A stretch of DNA of 57,804 bases, taken from contig NZ_JHEH01000020.1 in NCBI RefSeq assembly GCF_000715505.1, positions 1 to 57,804 of the forward strand. The letters are read 5' to 3'. Shown piece after piece: positions 17,813 through 26,045 of the stretch (within the stretch, counting starts at the first letter, position 1; each line of letters starts with the position of its first letter). Below the pieces are notes generated by a model. It was not told the origin of the DNA, did not search any database, and saw only the letters and a program-made list of their open reading frames with translations. The DNA comes from Thioclava dalianensis. Its GTDB lineage: Bacteria > Pseudomonadota > Alphaproteobacteria > Rhodobacterales > Rhodobacteraceae. The translations under genes and the position numbers were made by a program.

Positions 17813-17846
17813 AAATGCGATTGCATTTATTTATTTGTGATACCTT
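17813..17846 (+). promoter_or_regulatory. Operator region upstream of the aldehyde dehydrogenase
   Basis: An inverted repeat AAATGC-GATT-GCATTT (17813-17828) is followed by TGTGATACCTT (17836-17846), which resembles the TGTGATATCATT box before puuA. This links the dehydrogenase to the same regulator. The link is inferred from motif similarity. Confidence 0.4.
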
Positions 17847-17932
17847 TATGGGGAAAAGTCGACTCGTCCGGTCCCTGCCATGTCAGGACGCACCACCAAC
17901 GGGTCGCTTCATCTTCAGGATAGGAGACTTCC

Positions 17933-19360
17933 ATGGCGCACCTTCAGTCCGACAAATTCTATATCGGCGGCAAATGGGTTGTCCCGAGCACCGACCGCAC
18001 AGCCGATGTCATCGACCCGGCGACCGAAACCCCATTTGCGAGTGTCGCCATGGGGGCGCAGGCGGATGTCGATGCCGCGGTGGCCGCCGCCCATGCAGCC
18101 TTCCCGAGCTTTGCGCAGACGACAAAGGCCGAGCGCCTCGATCTGCTGGCTGCGATCCGGGAGGTCTATGAAAAGCGCTTTGGCGAGATGGCCGCGACAA
18201 TCACGCAGGAAATGGGCGCGCCGATCACTCTGTCCGAACGCGCGCAGGCCGCCGTCGGTATCGGGCATCTCGATGGTGTTGTCGCAGCCCTCAAGGCATT
18301 CGATTTTGAGCATAAGAATGCCAGCGGCGATCTGATCGTACATGAGCCCATCGGCGTGTGCGGTCTGATCACGCCGTGGAACTGGCCGATCAACCAGATC
18401 GCGCTCAAGGTCATCCCGGCGCTGGCGGCTGGCTGCTCCATGGTGCTCAAACCCTCGGAACTCACGCCGATGAACGCGCTGCTCTATGCCGAGATCCTGC
18501 ATGAGGCGGGGGTGCCTGCGGGCGTGTTCAATCTGGTGAATGGCGACGGCCCCACGGTGGGTGCGCCGCTCGTCGCGCATCCCGATGTGGCGATGGTGTC
18601 CTTCACGGGCTCCACCCGCGCGGGCGTCGAGATCTCGAAAGCCGCCGCACCGTCGGTCAAGCGCGTGACGCTCGAGCTGGGCGGGAAAAGCCCCAATATC
18701 TTGCTGGACGATTGCGATCTGGAGGCTGCCGTGACGCGCGGTGTCCAGCATTGCTTCCAAAACACCGGGCAGTCGTGCAACGCGCCGACCCGCATGCTCG
18801 TCCCCGCCAGCCAGTATCAAGAGTCTGTTCGGATCGCGCGCTCTGTGGCCGAGGGAACGCAGGTCGATCTGCCCGCCAAACCGGGCAAACATATCGGGCC
18901 GCTGGCCTCCTCGGTGCAGTTCGACAAGGTTCAAAAGCTGATCCAGACCGGGATCGACGAGGGGGCGACACTGGTCGCGGGCGGTCCCGGTCGCCCCGAC
19001 GGGTTCGAGCGCGGCTATTTCGTGCGCCCGACGGTGTTTGGCGATGTGACAACCGAGATGACGATTGCGCAGGAAGAGATCTTCGGGCCGGTCCTCGTGC
19101 TGATCGCCTATGACGATGTCGATGACGCGGTGCGCATCGCCAATGACACGCCCTATGGTCTGGCCGGGTTCGTGCAATCGGGCACGACCGAAAGCGGACT
19201 TGCCGTGGCACGCCGCATCCGGGCCGGGATGATCCATGTGAACGGATCGGACATCGCCTTCGGTTCGCCCTTTGGCGGCTACAAGCTCTCGGGCAATGGG
19301 CGCGAGGGCGGGGCGCACGGCATCGCCGATTTCTGCGAGATCAAAGCGATCTCGATCTAG
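17933..19360 (+). CDS. NAD(P)-dependent aldehyde dehydrogenase (puu locus)
   Basis: Aldehyde dehydrogenase of 475 residues with oxyanion Asn in ITPWNWPINQIALK (about 146-159), KPSELTP, the FTGSTRAG turn (about 224-231), general-base Glu at about 248 in LELGGKSP, and nucleophile Cys at about 282 in TGQSCNAPTRM. AGGAGACTTCC precedes ATG 17933. By position it may oxidise gamma-glutamyl-gamma-aminobutyraldehyde (PuuC role) or succinate semialdehyde left by GabT, since gabD is broken. It resembles 3-succinoylsemialdehyde-pyridine/betaine-type dehydrogenases, so the substrate is open. Confidence 0.85.
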   Translation: MAHLQSDKFYIGGKWVVPSTDRTADVIDPATETPFASVAMGAQADVDAAVAAAHAAFPSFAQTTKAERLDLLAAIREVYEKRFGEMAATITQEMGAPITLSERAQAAVGIGHLDGVVAALKAFDFEHKNASGDLIVHEPIGVCGLITPWNWPINQIALKVIPALAAGCSMVLKPSELTPMNALLYAEILHEAGVPAGVFNLVNGDGPTVGAPLVAHPDVAMVSFTGSTRAGVEISKAAAPSVKRVTLELGGKSPNILLDDCDLEAAVTRGVQHCFQNTGQSCNAPTRMLVPASQYQESVRIARSVAEGTQVDLPAKPGKHIGPLASSVQFDKVQKLIQTGIDEGATLVAGGPGRPDGFERGYFVRPTVFGDVTTEMTIAQEEIFGPVLVLIAYDDVDDAVRIANDTPYGLAGFVQSGTTESGLAVARRIRAGMIHVNGSDIAFGSPFGGYKLSGNGREGGAHGIADFCEIKAISI

Positions 19361-19379
19361 AGGGGTCGCGCCTGTTGCT

Positions 19380-19409
19380 CTTCGGGTGACCCGCTGGGGC
19401 CACCCGAAG
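19380..19409. terminator. Bidirectional hairpin between the convergent dehydrogenase and ugpC
   Basis: CTTCGGGTG (19380-19388) pairs exactly with CACCCGAAG (19401-19409) around a 12-nt loop, 20 nt after the dehydrogenase stop. It could end either message. Confidence 0.6.
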
Positions 19410-19518
19410 ACATTCAACCGATCTGAAGCAGCGGCTTGAAGGCAGCTCCCGTGAAGCTGTCAGGATGCGAGGCCGATATGCCGGTCCCGCGCCGCGGGCG
19501 CGCCCTGTCTCCGTGCGA

Positions 19519-20589
19519 TCAGGGCACCGGCTCGGCGACAGGGGCGGGCACCTGTCCGATCCGCGCCCCGGTGGCCGTGTCAAACAGATGCAGAGCCTGC
19601 GGGCGGACAGTCAGGTAGATCTGCTCGGGAATGGCGATCTCGGGCGATTGCACGAAGGCCAGATATTGCCCGCCCGCCGCGACATGCAAGATCCGGCTCG
19701 CGCCCAACTCTTCGACATAATCGAGCTTGACCGGCAAGCCGCGCGGCGCGCTTTGCAGCTCTTCGGCGCGGATGCCGAGCGTGACCGGCCCATCGGGCGC
19801 CTGCGCAGGCCCCATATCGTGCCCCTCCAGAATGACCCGCCCGCCCACAACATGTGCATCGAGCAAGTTCATCGCCGGCGAGCCGATGAAGGCTGCGACA
19901 AAGGTCGTGGCGGGCCGGTGATAGACTTCGAGCGGCGTTCCGACCTGCTCGACCCGTCCGCCATTGAGCACGACCAGCCGGTCGGCCAGCGTCATCGCCT
20001 CAAGCTGATCATGGGTCACGTAAAGCGCCGTGGTGCCAAGGCGCCGTTGCAATTTGCGGATCTCGCCGCGCATGCTGACGCGCAGCTTGGCGTCAAGGTT
20101 CGAGAGCGGCTCATCGAAGAGAAACGCCTCCGGCTGGCGCACGATGGCGCGCCCCATGGCGACGCGCTGACGCTGGCCGCCCGAAAGCGCGCGCGGTTTG
20201 CGATCCAGATAGGCGTTCAGCTCCAGCATCCGCGCGGCCTCGGCCACCCGGGCCTCGATCTCGCCCTTCGGCGTTTTGCGGTTTTTCAGCCCATAGGCCA
20301 TGTTCTCGCGCACCGTCATATGCGGATAGAGCGCGTAATTCTGGAACACCATCGCGATATCGCGCTCGGAGGGCTCGATCTTGTTGACGACACGCGCCCC
20401 GATCGCGACCTCGCCGGTCGAAATCTCTTCCAGCCCCGCAACCATGCGCAACAGCGTGGATTTGCCACAGCCCGACGGCCCGACCAGCACGATAAATTCG
20501 CCATCGCGGATCTCGAGATTGACCTCACTGACCGCAGTGACCCCACCGGCATAGGTTTTGCCGACGTTTTTCAATGTTATTTCAGCCAT
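19519..20589 (-). CDS. ugpC: sn-Glycerol-3-phosphate ABC transporter ATPase
   Basis: ABC ATPase of the MalK/UgpC type, 356 residues. Walker A is GPSGCGKST (about 37-45), the signature is [16 protein letters not shown], Walker B is [15 protein letters not shown], the switch His is in [10 protein letters not shown], and a C-terminal TOBE domain contains [10 protein letters not shown]. It is the last gene of ugpBAEC, starting directly at the ugpE stop. Specificity is taken from the UgpB-like binding protein; MalK-type ATPases are often interchangeable. Confidence 0.88.
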   Translation of the reverse strand: MAEITLKNVGKTYAGGVTAVSEVNLEIRDGEFIVLVGPSGCGKSTLLRMVAGLEEISTGEVAIGARVVNKIEPSERDIAMVFQNYALYPHMTVRENMAYGLKNRKTPKGEIEARVAEAARMLELNAYLDRKPRALSGGQRQRVAMGRAIVRQPEAFLFDEPLSNLDAKLRVSMRGEIRKLQRRLGTTALYVTHDQLEAMTLADRLVVLNGGRVEQVGTPLEVYHRPATTFVAAFIGSPAMNLLDAHVVGGRVILEGHDMGPAQAPDGPVTLGIRAEELQSAPRGLPVKLDYVEELGASRILHVAAGGQYLAFVQSPEIAIPEQIYLTVRPQALHLFDTATGARIGQVPAPVAEPVP

Positions 20590-21435
20590 TTACTTGTCGC
20601 TTTCCGTAAGACCCTTGATGAACATGCGCTGGAAGACGACCACCACGAAAACCGGCGGGATCATCGCCAGAACCGCAAGGGCAAAGGCTTCGTTGTAATC
20701 GGGGATCTGGCTGCCGACCCAGACCTGCAGGATCGACTTGATGCCGCGCATCAGGGTGTAGAAGTGCTCATCCGTGGTCATCAGGATCGGCCAGAGATAC
20801 TGGTTCCAACCATAGACGAACATGATGATGAAGATCGCGGCCATCATCGTGCGCGAGAGCGGCACCAGAATGTCGAAGAAGAACTTCACCGGGCCCGCCC
20901 CGTCGATCCGCGCGGCTTCGAGCAACTCATCTGGCACCGATTTGAAGAACTGCCGGAAATAGAACGTGCCCGTGGCCGAGGCCAGAAGCGGTACGATCAG
21001 CCCGGTATAGGTGTTGAGCAGATGCAGCTCGCTCATCACCTGATAGGACGGCATGATCCGCACTTCGAGCGGCAGCAGGAGCGTCGTGAAGATCATCCAG
21101 AAGAACAGCGTGGCCAGCCGGAAGCGGAAATAGACCAGCGCATAGGCGGCCATCATCGACAGCACGATCTTGCCCACGGCAAAGCCGATGCCCATGATCA
21201 TCGAGTTCAAGATCATGCGCGCGCCGGTGACGTCTCCGGTGAACCCGCCGCGCGCGGTCAGCACCTTTTTATAGGTCGCATAGGCGTCGGTTCCGGGCAG
21301 AAGGGCGATCCCATTGGTGTGAATCCAGACCGCCGAATGGGTCGAGGACATCACCGCCAGCACCACCGGCGCGATCAGAAACAGCGCGCCGAGGATCAGG
21401 ATCAGGTGGTCGAGAGGTTTGATCTTTTGCATCAT
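20590..21435 (-). CDS. ugpE: sn-Glycerol-3-phosphate ABC transporter permease UgpE
   Basis: Membrane permease of 281 residues with six hydrophobic spans. The long periplasmic loop after span 1 contains WIHTNGIALLPGTDAY, a UgpE feature. The cytoplasmic EAA loop reads EAARIDGAG, the contact site for UgpC. It lies between ugpA (1-nt gap) and ugpC. Confidence 0.9.
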   Translation of the reverse strand: MMQKIKPLDHLILILGALFLIAPVVLAVMSSTHSAVWIHTNGIALLPGTDAYATYKKVLTARGGFTGDVTGARMILNSMIMGIGFAVGKIVLSMMAAYALVYFRFRLATLFFWMIFTTLLLPLEVRIMPSYQVMSELHLLNTYTGLIVPLLASATGTFYFRQFFKSVPDELLEAARIDGAGPVKFFFDILVPLSRTMMAAIFIIMFVYGWNQYLWPILMTTDEHFYTLMRGIKSILQVWVGSQIPDYNEAFALAVLAMIPPVFVVVVFQRMFIKGLTESDK

Positions 21436-21436
21436 G

Positions 21437-22423
21437 TCACCCGTAATGCACGCGGCGTTCGAGGAAGCGGAACTGCACCACGGTGAGCGCGGCCACGATA
21501 ACCATCAAGATCACCGATTGCGCCGAAGAGCCGCCGATATCGTTGCCTTTGAACCCGTCGAGATAGATCTTGTAGACCAAGGTCATCGGGTTGTTGGCGG
21601 GCTTGTCTTTGACGATCACATCGATGATCGCGAATGTGTCGAACAGCGCATAGGTGATGTTGATGATCAGCAGAAAGAATGCGGTCGGGGCCAGCAGCGG
21701 CAAGATCACATCCTTGAACCGCGCCCATCCCGTGCGCGCATCGATCAAGGCCGCCTCGCGCACGCTGACGGGCACCGATTGCAACCCCGACAGGAAGAAG
21801 ATGAAGTTATAGGGGATCTGCTTCCAGACCGCGATCAGCGTCATCGCAAAAGCCGTATCCCAGTAATTCACGCCGACCTTCAGATCGTAGCCAAAAAGCC
21901 CCGCAAGCTGGGTGAACGGCCCGATATGCATGTCAAACAGCATCATGCCGATCAGCGCTGCGACCGGCGGCGCGATGGCATAGACCGAGATCAGCACCGT
22001 CTTGTAGATCGAGGCGCCGCGGATCACCTTATCCGCCTTCACTGCCAGCAGCAGCCCGAGCCCCAGCGACAGCGCCGTGACGACCAGCGCAAACCCGGCG
22101 GTGAATGTTGCGGTCGAGAGATATTCACCGCTGCTCAGCGCATCGGTGTAGTTATCGAGCCCGACGAAAGTGGCGCTGAAGCCGAACGGGTCTTCGAGAT
22201 AGAACGACGATGTCACCGCCTGCACGGATGGCCAGTAGAAAAAGATCACGACCACGGCCAGTTGCGGGAGCAAGAACACCCACGGCGTCAGCGGGCGGTC
22301 GAATTGCACCCGCTTGGCGGGCGCGGTGGCCTCACCGCGCCACCATTTCGCAAGGCGTGCACGCGCCGAGAGCGGAGGGGGAACCGGCAAGGGGCGTGAG
22401 ATCGAAGACGGGGAATGTGTCAC
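21437..22423 (-). CDS. ugpA: sn-Glycerol-3-phosphate ABC transporter permease UgpA
   Basis: Permease with six spans beginning LTPWVFLLPQLAVVVIFFYW, then YLEDPFGFSATFVGLDNYTD and the EAA loop EAALIDARTG. UgpA is usually about 293 residues. No ATG fits, and the frame is open well into ugpB. I take the GTG at 22423 (VTHSPSS), giving 328 residues with a proline-rich cytoplasmic head; a later GTG/TTG nearer RVQFDRPL would give the usual length. The start is uncertain, the identity is not. Confidence 0.85.
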   Translation of the reverse strand: MTHSPSSISRPLPVPPPLSARARLAKWWRGEATAPAKRVQFDRPLTPWVFLLPQLAVVVIFFYWPSVQAVTSSFYLEDPFGFSATFVGLDNYTDALSSGEYLSTATFTAGFALVVTALSLGLGLLLAVKADKVIRGASIYKTVLISVYAIAPPVAALIGMMLFDMHIGPFTQLAGLFGYDLKVGVNYWDTAFAMTLIAVWKQIPYNFIFFLSGLQSVPVSVREAALIDARTGWARFKDVILPLLAPTAFFLLIINITYALFDTFAIIDVIVKDKPANNPMTLVYKIYLDGFKGNDIGGSSAQSVILMVIVAALTVVQFRFLERRVHYG

Positions 22424-22469
22424 GGGCGAACCTGTCTGTCTGGCGCAGCGTATGCAGCGGGAAACGGGA

Positions 22470-22498
22470 CCGGCCCCGAGCGCGACGCCCGGAGCCGG
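22470..22498 (-). terminator. Hairpin between ugpB and ugpA
   Basis: On the plus strand CCGGCCCCG (22470-22478) faces CGGAGCCGG (22490-22498), a nine-position stem with one mismatch (a G-T pair when transcribed from the minus strand). It begins about 20 nt after the ugpB stop and probably keeps UgpB in excess over the permeases. Confidence 0.5.
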
Positions 22499-22517
22499 CA
22501 GAGGCGCGGACGCGGCC

Positions 22518-23816
22518 TCAGCTGGAAGTCTTGGCGAACCGTGCCAGCAAGGCGTTGCCTTCGGTCTCGATGGTCTCAAACGCCGCCTTCGGCGTGGTCT
22601 CACCCGAGAAGATCTTGTTGAACTCGCGCTCTTCGATCGTGCGGATCTGCGGGTAGAAGCCCAGACGGTAGCCCTTGGTCCACTCACCGCCCGGCAGCAT
22701 CAGTTGCTTGATGCCAACCTCGGCGACCGGGTTTTTCTCGTAATAGCCTTGCTTTTTCGCAAGCTCATAGGCGGCGGTGGTGACCGGAACATAGCCGGTA
22801 TTCTCGTGCCAATAGACCTGGATCTCGGGCGAGGTCAGGAAGGAGAAGAACTGCGCGGTGCATTTGTTCTGATCATCGGGCTTGCCGGCCATCGCAAAGA
22901 GCGCAGCCCCCCCGATGAAGCTTTGCATCTGGTGATCGGCAAGGCTCGCCCAATAGGGCATGAACACCGCCGAGAACGGGGCCGTAGCCGATTTCTGCAA
23001 GCCGCCGAAGCTGCCCGACGAGCCGATCCACATTGCGACCTTGCCCTCCTCGAAGGGCTTGAGGTTGTCCGACCAGCCAGCGCCGTAAAACCCGTACCAA
23101 CCCTTGTCGGCCCAGTCTTTCAGCTTGTCGAACATCATGATCTGCTCGGGCGTGTTCACCGTCAGTTCGGTGCCCTTGATCGCGTCATAGCCGTTATTGT
23201 TGGTCGCGAATTGCTGGTTGTTACGCGAGTGGAAATTCTCGACCATCATCCAGGTCAGCTGCGAGGCGGTCATCGGCAGATAGCCCGCCGCTTTAAGCTT
23301 GGGCGCGATGGTTTCGAACTCTTCCCAAGTCTTCGGCGGCTCAACCCCGGCTTTCTCGAAAGCCTCGGTATTGAAATACATGATCGGCGCCGAGGAGTTG
23401 AACGGCATGCCGACGAACTTGCCATCCGAGTCGGCGTAGAAATGGCTCACACCGTCGATGAAGTCCTTGCGGTCAAAGCGCTCGCCTTGTCCCTTGATCA
23501 GATCCTCAGCGGCGATCGTCGCGCCTTTGGCTGCCATGATCGTGGCGGCGCCTGCATCGAAGACCTGCAAGATATTGGGCTGCTCGCCCGAGCGGAAAGC
23601 TGCGATCCCCGAGGCCAGAGCCTCTTCATAGGTGCCCTTCGAGACCGGCGTCAGATGGCAGGCTTGCTGGCTTTCGTTGAATTTTTGCGAGATCTCATTG
23701 ATCACCTCGCCATTGCGCCCGCCCATACCGTGCCACCATGTGATATCGGTCTGTGCCAGCACGGGTGCTGCCATGAAGCTCAGCGCCAAAGCGGCAAGTG
23801 TTGTGGATTTGAACAT
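22518..23816 (-). CDS. ugpB: sn-Glycerol-3-phosphate ABC transporter binding protein
   Basis: Periplasmic binding protein of 432 residues. The signal peptide is MFKSTTLAALALSFMAAPVLA. The mature protein starts QTDITWWHGMGG, the hallmark UgpB opening, and has FNSSAPIMYFNTEAFEKAG, SRNNQQFATNNNGYD and IGSSGSFGG. I start at ATG 23816 (GGGAGACAGAC in front); the frame upstream to 24128 crosses the divergent regulator and is not coding. It is the first gene of ugpBAEC. No pho box was recognised in the 196-nt divergent promoter. Confidence 0.93.
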   Translation of the reverse strand: MFKSTTLAALALSFMAAPVLAQTDITWWHGMGGRNGEVINEISQKFNESQQACHLTPVSKGTYEEALASGIAAFRSGEQPNILQVFDAGAATIMAAKGATIAAEDLIKGQGERFDRKDFIDGVSHFYADSDGKFVGMPFNSSAPIMYFNTEAFEKAGVEPPKTWEEFETIAPKLKAAGYLPMTASQLTWMMVENFHSRNNQQFATNNNGYDAIKGTELTVNTPEQIMMFDKLKDWADKGWYGFYGAGWSDNLKPFEEGKVAMWIGSSGSFGGLQKSATAPFSAVFMPYWASLADHQMQSFIGGAALFAMAGKPDDQNKCTAQFFSFLTSPEIQVYWHENTGYVPVTTAAYELAKKQGYYEKNPVAEVGIKQLMLPGGEWTKGYRLGFYPQIRTIEEREFNKIFSGETTPKAAFETIETEGNALLARFAKTSS

Positions 23817-24012
23817 GTCTGTCTCCCAGGTTTGTCCTGAGCGAGTGCTGATTGCATTTTGCAACATTGTCGTGACATGCGCGTGAAGGCTCTGTGATAT
23901 GGCGCGATAAGGCCAACCCGGTGCATACGTCGCATTTGGCGCGAAGCCTGCTGGCGCGCGGATGAAAAGGTCGGCACGATAGCGATGACGCGCGACTGAG
24001 GAGGGGATTTGC

Positions 24013-24684
24013 ATGGAACCGTTTGACATCGATTGGATCGACCGCTTTGAGGGTCTCAAGCGGCTTCCCCCCGATATCCGCGCAGATCTCACCCAAGGCA
24101 GCCAGATCCTGTCCGCGCCAGCGGGCACCCAGATTTTCGCGCCCGGCCAATCCGCCGATAACCTGCTTTTGCTGTTGGAGGGCTCGGTCCGGGTTCAACA
24201 GAAATCCGACACGGGCCGCGAGGTCTTTCTCTACCGGGTCCATGCGGGCGAAAGCTGCGTGCTGACGACGGCCTGCATGCTGTCCTTCGAGGATTACGCA
24301 GCCGATGGCATCGCCGAGACCGATGTGCGGGCCGTGGCGATCCCGCGCAAGACCTTTGACGCATTGGTCGCGCGCTCGGCGGTGTTTCGCACCTTCGTCT
24401 TCACCGCCTATTCGCGCCGGATCACCGATCTTTTCACGCTGATCGATGACATCGTGTTCCAGCGTATGGATGTCCGTCTGGCCACCCGCCTGCTCGAACT
24501 TGCGGATGAAACCGGCACCGTGGTCGCCACCCATGCGATCCTTGCAAGCGAGTTGGGCACCGCGCGCGAGGTGATCTCGCGCACGCTGGCCGAGTTCCAG
24601 CGGCGCGGCTGGATCGAGCAATCGCGCGGCAAGCTGTCGCTGATCGGACGGGCGGGGCTGGAGCGCATGGTGCGGCTGGCCTGA
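24013..24684 (+). CDS. Crp/Fnr-family regulator with CX5C, sulfide locus
   Basis: Regulator of 223 residues with a cyclic-nucleotide-type beta roll (about 20-115), a dimer helix (about 118-150) and a winged helix (about 150-215). The recognition helix TAREVISRTLAEF keeps the R-E-x-x-x-R pattern that in Crp contacts GTGA. Two cysteines, 82 and 88 in ESCVLTTAC (CX5C), sit where Crp has its phosphate-binding cassette, and there is no Fnr-type N-terminal Cys cluster, so thiol or persulfide sensing is plausible. It stands just before the sulfide genes, where two GTGA-type palindromes occur. It is divergent from ugpB. Confidence 0.85.
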   Translation: MEPFDIDWIDRFEGLKRLPPDIRADLTQGSQILSAPAGTQIFAPGQSADNLLLLLEGSVRVQQKSDTGREVFLYRVHAGESCVLTTACMLSFEDYAADGIAETDVRAVAIPRKTFDALVARSAVFRTFVFTAYSRRITDLFTLIDDIVFQRMDVRLATRLLELADETGTVVATHAILASELGTAREVISRTLAEFQRRGWIEQSRGKLSLIGRAGLERMVRLA

Positions 24685-24709
24685 GCCGCGCGTCACGGCT
24701 TGCGCCTTT

Positions 24710-24724
24710 GGTGACCAAGTCACC
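24710..24724. promoter_or_regulatory. GTGA-type palindrome upstream of the DUF2892 gene
   Basis: GGTGAC-CAA-GTCACC is a perfect 15-bp palindrome. It shares its layout (GTGA-N5-TCAC) with the site at 25030 and fits the recognition helix of the adjacent Crp/Fnr protein, though with N5 where the classical Crp site has N6. Confidence 0.6.
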
Positions 24725-24785
24725 GAGGCTTTGGCCCAAGTCATGCGAGAAGGTGTCTCAATCGACGCCACCTAGGGAGCATGAC

Positions 24786-24995
24786 ATGACACCGAATATG
24801 GGACTTTATGATCGCGCAGGGCGCATCTTGGCCGCGGTCGCGTTGATTTGGGCGGCCTTTGGTTCGGCCTTGGCTGCAAGTGGCGCGCTGCATTGGCTCG
24901 CACTCGGGGTGGCCGCGATTTTCCTCGTGACCGCGCTGGCCGGGCGCTGCCCGCTCTACAGCCTGTTCGGCCTCAAGACCTGCCGCAGCTGCTAA
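24786..24995 (+). CDS. DUF2892 (YgaP-type) small membrane protein
   Basis: A 69-residue protein starting MTPNMGLYDRAGRI, with two hydrophobic segments (about 14-33 and 38-58) and a short Cys-containing tail CPLYSLFGLKTCRSC. DUF2892 proteins commonly sit beside or are fused to rhodaneses and sulfide-oxidation enzymes and are thought to help move or anchor sulfane sulfur at the membrane; the exact role is unknown. The ATG at 24786 is preceded by CTAGGGAGC. The three cysteines at the end (GRC, KTC, RSC) are the notable residues. Confidence 0.82.
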   Translation: MTPNMGLYDRAGRILAAVALIWAAFGSALAASGALHWLALGVAAIFLVTALAGRCPLYSLFGLKTCRSC

Positions 24996-25029
24996 GCCCC
25001 GGCGCGTCCAAGCGCAGCAAACCCGGTTC

Positions 25030-25044
25030 AGTGATATTGTCACC
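25030..25044. promoter_or_regulatory. GTGA-type operator upstream of the persulfide dioxygenase gene
   Basis: AGTGAT-ATT-GTCACC repeats the layout of the 24710 site with one mismatch between arms. It ends 20 bp before a perfect -10 TATAAT (25064-25069), placing it over the -35 region, where a Crp-type activator or a repressor could act. Confidence 0.6.
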
Positions 25045-25063
25045 GTCGCGGCCGGGCGCGCGG

Positions 25064-25069
25064 TATAAT
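25064..25069 (+). promoter_or_regulatory. -10 element of the persulfide dioxygenase promoter
   Basis: TATAAT, a perfect -10 hexamer, lies 74 bp before the ATG at 25143, with the palindrome at 25030-25044 in place of a good -35. This is typical of a regulator-dependent promoter. Confidence 0.5.
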
Positions 25070-25142
25070 GTCGAGGAGACGACGCGCGCGACGGGACCAA
25101 ACCGCGCCGCACCAACGGATGAATACAGGAAAGGAGCCCGCC

Positions 25143-26033
25143 ATGCGCGAGACCTACGCCACCGACCACAGCCAGAAACCCGAGGTCACGGGGTTCTTCG
25201 ATCCGGCGACCAATACGATTTCCTATGTCGTGAAAGATCCGGCCTCCACGGCCTGCGCCATTGTCGACAGCGTGATGGATATCGATTACGCGGCCGGGCG
25301 TATCTCCTATGACCATGCAGATGATCTGATTGCCTTCGTCAAGGATCATGGCCTCACGCTTGAATGGTTGATCGAGACCCATGTGCATGCCGATCACCTC
25401 TCCGCCGCGCCCTATATTCAGGCAGCGCTCGGCGGCAAGCTGGGTATCGGGCGCCATATCACCACGGTGCAGGAGACCTTCGGCAAGGTCTTCAATGAAG
25501 GCACCGAATTTCAGCGCGACGGCTCGCAATTCGACCGTCTTTTCGAAGATGGCGACCGCTACAAGGTCGGCACGCTCGATTGTGTCGCGATCCACACGCC
25601 CGGCCACACCCCCGCCTGCATGACCCATGTGATGGGCGATGCGGGATTTGTGGGCGATACGCTTTTCATGCCCGATGGCGGCTCGGCGCGGGCCGACTTC
25701 CCGGGCGGCGATGCCGGTGTGCTTTACGACTCGATCCAGAAAGTGCTGGCGCTGCCCGACGATACACGGCTGTTCATGTGCCACGACTACGCGCCCAATG
25801 GCCGCGACATCCGCTGGGAGACCTCGGTGCGCGAGCAGAAAGAGCACAACATCCATGTCGGCGCCGGGAAGACCAAAGAGGATTTCGTCAAGTTCCGCAC
25901 CGAGCGCGATGCGCAGCTGGACATGCCGCGCCTCATCATCCCGTCGCTTCAGGTGAATATGCGCGGCGGCGATCTGCCCCCCGCCGATGACAGCGGCAAG
26001 CGCTTTTTGAAAGTCCCGTTGAACAGCCTTTGA
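25143..26033 (+). CDS. Metallo-beta-lactamase fold persulfide dioxygenase-like protein
   Basis: MBL-fold protein of 296 residues related to ETHE1/Blh persulfide dioxygenases, which oxidise glutathione persulfide to sulfite with Fe(II) and O2. The metal motif THVHADHLSAAPYI (about 79-92), HTPGHTPACMTHV, the bridging Asp in FVGDTLFMPDGG and CHDYAPNGRD are in order. AAAGGAGCCCGCC precedes ATG 25143. The next gene (12 nt downstream) encodes an SQR that makes persulfide, and the last gene a sulfite exporter, so the set forms a complete H2S to sulfite route. A rhodanese is not seen. Confidence 0.87.
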   Translation: MRETYATDHSQKPEVTGFFDPATNTISYVVKDPASTACAIVDSVMDIDYAAGRISYDHADDLIAFVKDHGLTLEWLIETHVHADHLSAAPYIQAALGGKLGIGRHITTVQETFGKVFNEGTEFQRDGSQFDRLFEDGDRYKVGTLDCVAIHTPGHTPACMTHVMGDAGFVGDTLFMPDGGSARADFPGGDAGVLYDSIQKVLALPDDTRLFMCHDYAPNGRDIRWETSVREQKEHNIHVGAGKTKEDFVKFRTERDAQLDMPRLIIPSLQVNMRGGDLPPADDSGKRFLKVPLNSL

Positions 26034-26045
26034 AGGAGCGCGCAG

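Noticed and set aside
16975-19360. The aldehyde dehydrogenase as definite puuC
   Set aside because: The residues do not distinguish gamma-glutamyl-aminobutyraldehyde from succinate-semialdehyde or related substrates, so no symbol was given.
11053-24771. Long frames antisense to real genes (for example antisense to ugpB-ugpA, amidase and puuA)
   Set aside because: They are Arg/His-rich shadows of high-GC codons without domains or ribosome sites.
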